A DNA stretch of 7,733 bases, taken from contig JADFRO010000132.1 in assembly GCA_022561255.1 (NCBI GenBank), positions 1-7,733 of the forward strand, given 5' to 3'. This stretch comes from Planctomycetota bacterium. GTDB lineage: Bacteria; Planctomycetota; Phycisphaerae; UBA1845. Position 1 is the first letter of the stretch, and each line of letters opens with the position of its first letter. The notes under the pieces were generated by a model, which did not search any database, was not told the origin of the DNA, and saw only the letters and a program-made list of their open reading frames with translations. The translations under genes were made by a program, and so were the position numbers. Shown here piece after piece: positions 1 to 4,448 of the stretch.

Positions 1-469
1 CCAAACGCTGCTGTTCGCGATGCTCGAAGACAATTTCGAGAGCGTGTCGGCGATCGAGTTCGCGGTGCAGAGCGGCCGTATCGACGGCCCGAAGAAATGC
101 CGCCACGCCAGCGGGGTCGCCCTCGGGCGAAAGTTTCCGCTCCGGTTTGCGAACCCCCTGCGCAATGGCAGCAGCCAAGCCGCTAACCAGCGTCATCACG
201 AAACTCGGCTCGAGAACGTCCAATGCCACCGCCGTTCGCGATAGCCAGTGATGCAGAGGGTGACTCAGCGCCAATCCCAGCGGATTGACGGCCTCATGCG
301 TAACCACGCGCAGCAGATGTACGCCGGAATCCTGCCACTGCGCACCGCGATTCGCCGTACACGCGTACAGCCCAAACGACACAACCACCAGCACGCACCA
401 CGTCCGCCAGGGCGAACCCGGAGCTTGCGACAAAGTGGGCGAACGCGCAATTGGATCAGAGTCAGTCAT
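1..469 (-). CDS. DUF2723/TMEM260-like membrane protein, N-terminal part (runs off the left edge)
   Basis: The frame opens at ATG 469-467 on the minus strand and stays open for 156 codons to the window edge, so the C-terminus is missing. A GTG sits directly before the ATG in frame and no clear Shine-Dalgarno is visible. After a short polar start comes a membrane segment around residues 25-37, then WQDSG (residues 45-49), a stretch with NPLGLALSHPLHHWL (62-76), and a second hydrophobic stretch near residues 89-103. The order 'TM, WxDSG, P-rich loop, TM' matches the start of DUF2723 proteins (related to eukaryotic TMEM260 glycosyltransferases), which are polytopic. The family match is from memory of the motif. 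Oddly, residues 104-156 are charged and not membrane-like, where the family usually continues with more membrane helices. This is either real divergence or a frameshift near base 160. The gene is divergent from the HAD gene. Confidence 0.55.
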   Translation of the reverse strand, partial: MTDSDPIARSPTLSQAPGSPWRTWCVLVVVSFGLYACTANRGAQWQDSGVHLLRVVTHEAVNPLGLALSHPLHHWLSRTAVALDVLEPSFVMTLVSGLAAAIAQGVRKPERKLSPEGDPAGVAAFLRAVDTAALHRELDRRHALEIVFEHREQQRL

Positions 470-497
470 CACACAGATGTTCTCGGCCTTCATCCAC

Positions 498-537
498 TTT
501 CCGCTAGCGAGCAAAGACGCTCGCTAGCCGTCGGAAA
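498..537. repeat. Strong inverted repeat/hairpin between divergent genes
   Basis: GCTAGCGAGC (503-512) and its exact reverse complement GCTCGCTAGC (519-528) enclose a 6-nt loop AAAGAC. TTTCC (498-502) can also pair with GGAAA (533-537) across a 4-nt bulge. It lies between two divergent genes, upstream of both, so a terminator role is unlikely. It could be an operator, a structured 5' leader of the HAD transcript, or a dispersed palindromic repeat. No T-run follows on either strand. Confidence 0.6.
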
Positions 538-610
538 CCGCTATCATGCCTCCTGCGACAGGTCGATGGTAGCCCGCAGCCGCGAAGAGCGACAGACAGA
601 GCCCCTGCAA

Positions 611-1276
611 ATGCAGACACTTACCCAAATCGGTGTGATCTTCGACATGGACGGCGTGCTGGTCGATTCCGCTGAATCGCACTACGAGAGTTGGCGGACC
701 CTGGCGGACCAACAGGGTGTCGACGTCTGTCGCGAACAGTTCGCCGCCACCTTCGGCCGACAAAACCGCGACATCGTTCCTCTTCTTTTTCCAAACGCCG
801 GCGAGGAGCACGTGGACGTACTCGCGGAGCGAAAAGAAGCCATCTACCGCGACATCGTCCGCAACAATCCCCCGATCGTTCCCGGCGCCGTCGAATTGAT
901 TCGCAGCCTGAACGAATGCGGCGTACGTCTGGCTATCGGATCCTCCGCACCTCGGCAGAACATAGACCTCATCCTCAACGCGATGGGCGTGGCCGACCTC
1001 ATCGGCGTGATCGTCAGCGACGATGACGTCACGCGAGGGAAACCCGATCCGCAGGTCTTCACGCTCGCGTGCGAGCGACTCGATCTATCGCCTCAGCAAT
1101 GTGTCGTGGTTGAGGACGCGCCCGCAGGTGTGACAGCGGCGCGAGCGGCTGGAACGCGCTCCGTCGCCGTTCTGCTCTATCACGAAGCGCAAGCGTTTGA
1201 ACACGCCGACCTCTTCGTCGACCGCCTCGCCGACCTTACCGTAGAAAGCCTAAATGGATGCACCGGGGCCAGGTAG
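611..1276 (+). CDS. HAD-superfamily hydrolase, beta-phosphoglucomutase-like (subfamily IA)
   Basis: Encodes 221 aa, the normal size for single-domain HAD enzymes with a C1 helical cap. All four HAD motifs are visible. Motif I is FDMDGVLVDS, with nucleophile D12 and acid/base D14. Motif II is the Ser of IGSSAP (S111/S112). Motif III is K144 in RGKPDPQVF, and motif IV is E168-D169 in VVVEDAPAG. The cap lies between motifs I and II (about residues 20-90) and contains FGRQNRD. Such proteins transfer or remove phosphate from small phosphorylated sugars in the cytoplasm using an Asp nucleophile and Mg2+. The substrate cannot be read from the sequence, and a phosphatase or a beta-phosphoglucomutase are both possible. 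The frame is open far upstream. I chose ATG 611 because it puts motif I at the usual distance from the N-terminus; ATG 566 is the alternative. Neither has a strong Shine-Dalgarno. The stop lies 29 bp from the end of the convergent HHE gene. Confidence 0.9.
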   Translation: MQTLTQIGVIFDMDGVLVDSAESHYESWRTLADQQGVDVCREQFAATFGRQNRDIVPLLFPNAGEEHVDVLAERKEAIYRDIVRNNPPIVPGAVELIRSLNECGVRLAIGSSAPRQNIDLILNAMGVADLIGVIVSDDDVTRGKPDPQVFTLACERLDLSPQQCVVVEDAPAGVTAARAAGTRSVAVLLYHEAQAFEHADLFVDRLADLTVESLNGCTGAR

Positions 1277-1305
1277 CCCGGCCTCACATCGGTTCGGTAG
1301 GTAAG

Positions 1306-1770
1306 TCAACCCTCACCGCCTGTGTCGCGCCAGACCGCAAGATAGAACAGTCGATCCTCTTCGGCGATGTGACGACGGAGTACAGCCAGCAACTCTTGTG
1401 CGCGGAGCACGAAAACGTCTTTGTCTTCGATTGTTCGATCGGCGATTGAGTCGACGTTTCGCGTAAGCCAATCGAGTTGGCCGAGAATGCTCGAATGTTC
1501 ACCTCGAAGGCGACGAAGCTCTCCCCAAAGCTCCGGCGGAAGCTCTCCCGCCTCACCCGACGCGGGCTCGAACATGTCGACCGCGCCGTGTGCACGAAAG
1601 CGGGCATGCAGAAGCTGGAGCTGCTTCGCCAATACTTCGCAGGATTCGTCGTCCAGGCTCGACTCGTCCTTACCGTCCACGAGATCCGCCAAGGTGGCGA
1701 GCGATTCCTTCACCGCGTCGTCGGGACAGGAATCGGTACGCGCGCCCGAACTCTGTTTTGTTGCGTTCAT
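1306..1770 (-). CDS. Hemerythrin-like HHE cation-binding domain protein
   Basis: Encodes 154 aa, soluble, with no signal peptide or membrane segment. The first ~45 residues are acidic and polar. The rest is helical with spaced metal-ligand candidates: H55 and H61 in LHARFRAHG, H92 in LRGEHSSILGQLDWL, and H134 with E137/E138 in LRRHIAEEDRLF, followed by AVWRDTG. This resembles the HHE four-helix bundle of hemerythrin-like proteins, which bind a di-iron centre for O2 or NO sensing, iron handling or stress repair. The match is from motif layout, and the exact role here is unknown. The start is well set: GGAGGA lies 6 nt before ATG 1770, although the same frame is open to about 2016. The gene converges on the HAD gene and diverges from the selenoprotein gene, so it likely has its own promoter in the spacer above 1770. 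Confidence 0.75.
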   Translation of the reverse strand: MNATKQSSGARTDSCPDDAVKESLATLADLVDGKDESSLDDESCEVLAKQLQLLHARFRAHGAVDMFEPASGEAGELPPELWGELRRLRGEHSSILGQLDWLTRNVDSIADRTIEDKDVFVLRAQELLAVLRRHIAEEDRLFYLAVWRDTGGEG

Positions 1771-1776
1771 CGCTGA

Positions 1777-1782
1777 TCCTCC
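1777..1782 (-). promoter_or_regulatory. Shine-Dalgarno of the HHE protein gene
   Basis: On the minus strand GGAGGA is followed by 6 nt and then ATG at 1770. This is the best ribosome binding site in the frame and rules out the longer upstream extension. Confidence 0.8.
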
Positions 1783-1844
1783 GCTCAGTACGATCGATTT
1801 GACCGCCCGGTGCACGCGCAGTGCCCCCGACGGCGTCGCCATCC

Positions 1845-1866
1845 TGGCGCCCCTAATTGTGCGCCA
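1845..1866. repeat. Inverted repeat TGGCGC-N10-GCGCCA
   Basis: TGGCGC (1845-1850) and GCGCCA (1861-1866) form a perfect 6-bp inverted repeat around an AT-rich 10-nt centre containing TAATT. The shape and its place between divergent genes fit a dimeric regulator site or a small hairpin. No regulator gene is in the window. Confidence 0.35.
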
Positions 1867-1902
1867 AACAGCGTGCCCGTGCAAACGGCGTTGCACTCTA
1901 TC

Positions 1903-1958
1903 TGCGGATCGGTTCCCATATGACCATGCGATACGCAGGGATTCCCCCACGATCCGCA
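1903..1958. repeat. Nested inverted repeat (possible structured leader or operator)
   Basis: TGCGGATCG (1903-1911) pairs perfectly with CGATCCGCA (1950-1958). Inside it, TCCC (1914-1917) can pair with GGGA (1938-1941), and TGCG (1927-1930) with CGCA (1934-1937) around a 3-nt loop. The three arms nest without conflict, giving a possible 56-nt stem. It ends about 130 bp before the selenoprotein start. Whether it is transcribed is unknown. Confidence 0.4.
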
Positions 1959-2072
1959 CAAAAACGCGGGCGGGAACCGCTGAGGCGCTGAAATCCCGGT
2001 GAAATCGACCGGTCACCCCGGATCAGCCAACAAACGCGATCTGCTGTGGCCGTCAAGGACGTACGCTACCAA

Positions 2073-2077
2073 AGGAG
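2073..2077 (+). promoter_or_regulatory. Shine-Dalgarno of the selenoprotein gene
   Basis: AGGAG lies 10 nt before ATG 2088. It supports translation starting upstream of the in-frame TGA, and so supports one reading frame through that TGA. Confidence 0.75.
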
Positions 2078-2087
2078 ACTCGAAGCG

Positions 2088-2432
2088 ATGAAACGCGCCG
2101 ATTGGTACTATCACCGCCGCGGATGAACCTCCTGCACCAAAGCGCAAGGGTTCCTTGCCAAGAAGAGAACAGTCGTCACCGAGACCGTTGACGCCAAAAC
2201 GAAGCTGGGTCCAACAGACGCCGTCCGACTCGCGCGTGCCGCGTCGAAAGTGATCGTCGCCAAAGGCAAAAAGGTTCACACCTTCGTCATGAGCAAGGAC
2301 AAACCCAGCGACGACGAACTCCTGCATCACATGCTCGGCCCCACCGGCAACCTGCGTGCTCCGACGATTCGAGCCGGCAAGACTTTGATCGTTGGATTCA
2401 ACGACAACGCGTACCGCACTCTTTTTTCGTAG
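2088..2432 (+). CDS. ArsC-family thioredoxin-fold selenoprotein (Sec encoded by TGA at codon 13)
   Basis: The frame from ATG 2088 to TAG 2430-2432 is 115 codons with one internal stop, TGA at 2124-2126. Read through, it gives a 114-aa protein that begins with a beta strand (ADWYYHRRG), then U13-T-S-C16-T-K-A-Q-GFL. U13 is exactly where the first Cys of a CxxC redox motif would be. The C-terminal half has LRAPTIRAGKTLIVGFN (89-105), with P92 as the likely cis-Pro of the fold; this pattern is typical of ArsC/Spx-like proteins. ArsC-family (seleno)proteins are known from genome annotation. The UxxC pair suggests a thiol-disulfide or peroxide redox role in the cytoplasm, and the substrate is unknown. 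A hairpin of bacterial SECIS type follows the TGA. The gene lies 9 bp before a lipoprotein gene, probably in the same transcript. The alternatives are a nonsense mutation or sequencing error of a TGC/TGT codon. Confidence 0.85.
2124..2126 (+). other. In-frame TGA, predicted selenocysteine codon
   Basis: The TGA is flanked by codons for RRG and TSC, so the peptide reads G-U-T-S-C, a UxxC redox motif. The frame continues for 102 codons with coherent thioredoxin-fold sequence. Decoding would need SelB, tRNA-Sec, SelA and SelD, none of which is in this window. Confidence 0.8.
2142..2159 (+). promoter_or_regulatory. Bacterial SECIS-like hairpin
   Basis: GCAAGG (2144-2149), loop GTT (2150-2152) and CCTTGC (2153-2158) make a perfect 6-bp stem. 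G2142-C2159 adds a seventh pair if C2143 is bulged. The loop begins with GU, and 23 nt lie between the TGA and the loop. This fits the general bacterial SECIS model (short upper stem, G early in the apical loop, about 16-37 nt after UGA). SelB would bind it to recruit Sec-tRNA. Confidence 0.7.
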
Positions 2433-2441
2433 GGCCGATTC

Positions 2442-3323
2442 ATGTCGACCAAACCAAGCGCGAGATTCACCGCGTTAGCTCTACTGCTCGCCGTCGCGGC
2501 GTCGCAAGTCGGTTGTGCAATCTCAAATTCAGCGCCCGCCGTTAGACGACATGGGCGGACAGCCGAAAGCATCGTCGCCGATACGCGCACAGAGTTTGAA
2601 CGGGCCATCTTCTACAAACCGAGGAGCGATCCCTCAGCAGCCTCGGACGCGCCGCCACCTACTCTCGCGCCGCTCATTATGGAGCAAGTGCTTTCCGACG
2701 CGGACCATGCAGCCGCACCGTCGTTCCCAGCCGTAGGACCCGCGCCCCCTGTCACCGCGGACCCACGCCGACCGACGCTCTATTCCTCCGCGTCGACGGT
2801 CCGAATTCATGGGCTTCTTTACGATCAAGTGACTTACTTCTGGCGCTACGTCTCGGCTGACCGGGGCCGGATGTCGAACACCCCACAAGACCTCGGTCTG
2901 CGAATCACGATCGGACACGACGGATTCCCGATCGTCTGGGAACTGCCGCCGACCCGGAACGGATCCCACGTCCTGTTCGTATCGACTTCGCTGGAGTCGC
3001 AAGCCGCCCGCCGGTTCAGCCAGCCCCTTCCCGGCAGGCGATGGTCCATCGAACGAAGCGTAGCCGAGAGGCCCAACGTCGTCGTCGCGCGTATCATCGA
3101 AGATGGCCCCATCCCTATGGGCCCTTACGTCTACGTCTCCGCCGCACCGGACCGTGACGTCACAACGCTGCTCTGTCGCTGTAGTCCCTCACAGGTCAGC
3201 GAGATCGTGGCTACGTACGAGTACGACATCGTACCGGTCGAAACGGTTGTTGACGTAGCCGGATTTGAGATGCCGCCGGTAAAACTCGAATACCTTCTCC
3301 GCTGGCCCACTGCGCCGCGCTGA
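2442..3323 (+). CDS. Putative lipoprotein of unknown function
   Basis: Encodes 293 aa. The N-terminus has the form of an export signal: basic start, hydrophobic core ALALLLAVAA (11-20), then SQVGC with C25 as the likely lipidated Cys. The -3 residue is Gln rather than the usual Leu, so lipidation is probable but not certain. Residues 30-115 are low-complexity and rich in Pro, Ala and Ser, like an exposed linker. Residues 115-293 look like a folded domain of mixed beta character, with ITIGHDGFPIVWELPP and a CRC pair (C245, C247). I do not recognise the family. The start ATG is 9 bp after the selenoprotein stop with only a weak AGGG upstream, suggesting co-transcription and possibly coupled translation. 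It would act in the periplasm or at a membrane, while its neighbour is cytoplasmic, so a shared function is only a guess. Confidence 0.75.
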   Translation: MSTKPSARFTALALLLAVAASQVGCAISNSAPAVRRHGRTAESIVADTRTEFERAIFYKPRSDPSAASDAPPPTLAPLIMEQVLSDADHAAAPSFPAVGPAPPVTADPRRPTLYSSASTVRIHGLLYDQVTYFWRYVSADRGRMSNTPQDLGLRITIGHDGFPIVWELPPTRNGSHVLFVSTSLESQAARRFSQPLPGRRWSIERSVAERPNVVVARIIEDGPIPMGPYVYVSAAPDRDVTTLLCRCSPSQVSEIVATYEYDIVPVETVVDVAGFEMPPVKLEYLLRWPTAPR

Positions 3324-3352
3324 GACATAGGACTTTCCCAACGCGGTGCTAC

Positions 3353-3369
3353 GGAGTCATGACGACTCC
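3353..3369 (+). repeat. Hairpin after the lipoprotein gene, possible weak terminator
   Basis: GGAGTC (3353-3358) and GACTCC (3364-3369) form a 6-bp stem with a 5-nt loop, 30 bp after the lipoprotein stop and 74 bp before queE. No T-run follows, so an intrinsic terminator is uncertain. Confidence 0.35.
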
Positions 3370-3442
3370 TCACGCCACGCAAAATCCGGTACCATGATAG
3401 CGTCATCATCATGCAGCGCGAAGCATCAACGGATACGCACGC

Positions 3443-4129
3443 GTGAACATCAGCGAGATATTTCTTAGTATTCAAGGTGAGGGCAAACTCGCCGGCGTGC
3501 CGAGCATCTTCATTCGCACGAGCGGCTGCAACCTGCGATGCACCTGGTGCGACAGTCCCTACACCTCGTGGACACCGCAAGGCCGCGAGATGTCCATCGA
3601 CGACATTCTCGAACGCCTCGCCGATTTCGCGTGCGTCTACGTCGTCCTCACGGGCGGCGAGCCCATGATCGCATCCCACGTTGAGGAACTGACCCGTCGA
3701 CTCCAGGAGGGCGACTATCACGTGACCATCGAAACCGCGGCCACGGTATGGAAGAACGTCACGTGCGACCTGGCCAGCATCAGCCCAAAACTCGCCCATT
3801 CGACACCGTGGACACGCGACGAAGGGCGATGGGCAGACGCCCACGAAAAAAATCGCATCAACATCGACACCATCCACCGCTTCATGGCCCTCGGCGAACA
3901 CCAGTTAAAGTTCGTCGTTGATGCGCCGCAAGATGTCGTCGAGGTCGAAGCGTTGCTCGCCCGCATAGGCCAATACGACCCCGCAGACGTCCTTTTGATG
4001 CCCCAAGGAGTGACCCAATCCGAGCTCACCGACAAAGGCCCCTGGATCGCCGACGTCTGCAAGCAGCGTGGGTACCGGTTCTGCCCCCGCCTGCAGATCG
4101 CGCTCTTTGGAAACGTCCGGGGGACGTAA
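3443..4129 (+). CDS. queE: 7-carboxy-7-deazaguanine synthase (radical SAM)
   Basis: Encodes 228 aa, within the usual range. It converts 6-carboxy-5,6,7,8-tetrahydropterin to 7-carboxy-7-deazaguanine, a step in making preQ0 for queuosine and related deazapurines, in the cytoplasm with SAM, a 4Fe-4S cluster and Mg2+. The N-terminus MNISEIFLSIQGEG is the family's substrate-binding signature. C29, C33 and C36 in SGCNLRCTWCD form the CxxxCxxC cluster motif, TGGEP (70-74) is the SAM-binding motif, and the end CPRLQIALFGNVRGT is typical of QueE. The start is GTG; no ATG occurs between the preceding in-frame stop (TAG, 3398-3400) and it, and the Shine-Dalgarno is poor. No other queuosine genes (queD, queC, queF) are in the window. 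Hairpins follow the stop, consistent with a single-gene unit. Confidence 0.93.
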   Translation: MNISEIFLSIQGEGKLAGVPSIFIRTSGCNLRCTWCDSPYTSWTPQGREMSIDDILERLADFACVYVVLTGGEPMIASHVEELTRRLQEGDYHVTIETAATVWKNVTCDLASISPKLAHSTPWTRDEGRWADAHEKNRINIDTIHRFMALGEHQLKFVVDAPQDVVEVEALLARIGQYDPADVLLMPQGVTQSELTDKGPWIADVCKQRGYRFCPRLQIALFGNVRGT

Positions 4130-4143
4130 GCATTTCCCAATCC

Positions 4144-4159
4144 GTACGTACTGACGTAC
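4144..4159. repeat. Hairpin GTACGT-ACTG-ACGTAC
   Basis: A perfect 6-bp stem with a 4-nt loop begins 14 bp after the queE stop. It has no T-run. With the next palindrome it forms two adjacent stem-loops that may end or protect the queE transcript. Confidence 0.4.
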
Positions 4160-4164
4160 TGAGC

Positions 4165-4182
4165 CGCGGGCTTCAGCCCGCG
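4165..4182. repeat. REP-like palindrome CGCGGGC-TTCA-GCCCGCG
   Basis: A 7-bp perfect stem with a TTCA tetraloop. Very similar GC-rich palindromes centred on GGGCTTCAGCCC occur as dispersed repeats in many high-GC bacterial genomes; this comparison is from memory. In an intergenic place just after a gene it fits a REP-like element or a transcript 3' end. Confidence 0.5.
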
Positions 4183-4307
4183 CGGTGCCTAGACGTTCGC
4201 CGTTCCTCGAAGACCGACGCGGCATTGAAATTGGGAACATTTTCAACACCTCAACCCGTCACCGGGCTTCCGAGGCATCGCGGCCCCGGGGAAACACAGC
4301 TACCCCC

Positions 4308-4335
4308 TTTTCACACGCGTTTTCGCCGCTAGAAT
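4308..4335 (+). promoter_or_regulatory. Possible sigma70-like promoter for the coiled-coil gene
   Basis: TTTTCA (4308-4313) and TAGAAT (4330-4335) are separated by 16 bp and match 4/6 and 5/6 bases of the sigma70 consensus. The implied 5' leader is about 105 nt. This is a sequence match only. Confidence 0.3.
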
Positions 4336-4435
4336 GGCCCGACTTAGGTAGGCCTCCGCTCGCCTTCCCCGGAGGGCGGATGTTGAGTGAATTCCCTGCG
4401 TCCGCGGCGCCCCGGCGTAAAGCCCCCCGGAATCT

Positions 4436-4442
4436 TAAGGAG
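4436..4442 (+). promoter_or_regulatory. Shine-Dalgarno of the coiled-coil protein gene
   Basis: TAAGGAG ends 6 nt before the GTG at 4449 and fixes this non-ATG start. Confidence 0.8.
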
Positions 4443-4448
4443 TAAAGC

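Larger units (their letters stand above)
1771..2087. other. Divergent intergenic spacer with several inverted repeats
   Basis: This 317-bp stretch separates the HHE gene (minus) from the selenoprotein gene (plus) and should hold both promoters, but I could not place a convincing -35/-10 pair. It contains the ribosome binding sites of both genes, a 6-bp inverted repeat (1845-1866), a nested inverted repeat (1903-1958), and the 8-bp palindrome GACCGGTC near 2007-2014. The open frames crossing it show no family features. Confidence 0.6.
4130..4448. other. Intergenic spacer with palindromes and a leader
   Basis: This 319-bp stretch after queE holds two hairpins close to the stop (4144-4159 and 4165-4182), a possible promoter (4308-4335), GC-rich foldable sequence around 4353-4378 (CCTCCG pairing with CGGAGG), and the ribosome binding site of the next gene. 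I see no convincing gene in it. Confidence 0.6.

Noticed and set aside
542..547. TATCAT as a -10 box for the HAD gene
   Set aside because: No acceptable -35 sequence lies 15-19 bp upstream.
248..610. Long open extension of the HAD frame upstream to 248
   Set aside because: It overlaps the minus-strand DUF2723-like gene, has an Arg/His/Gln-rich composition typical of a shadow frame, and would put the HAD nucleophile motif far from the N-terminus.
1265..1285. Hairpin between the convergent HAD and HHE genes as a bidirectional terminator
   Set aside because: Only about 6 bp including a G-T pair, with no T-run on either strand; too weak to call.
1891..1923. Possible sigma70 promoter with TTGCAC and CATATG before the selenoprotein
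   Set aside because: The spacing between the boxes is about 20 bp and the -10 match is poor.
1421..2002. 193-aa plus-strand open frame
   Set aside because: It is antisense to the HHE gene, Ser/Arg-rich, and has no ribosome binding site or family motif.
1771..2016. Upstream extension of the HHE protein frame
   Set aside because: The strong GGAGGA site directly before ATG 1770 marks the real start, and the extra segment looks like translated intergenic DNA.
2250..2432. A separate small gene starting at a GTG near 2250
   Set aside because: It is the C-terminal half of the selenoprotein, in frame with the segment upstream, and lacks the redox-motif half of the fold.
3131..3901. 256-aa minus-strand open frame
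   Set aside because: It runs antisense across the lipoprotein end and the well-supported queE gene, and shows no domain of its own.
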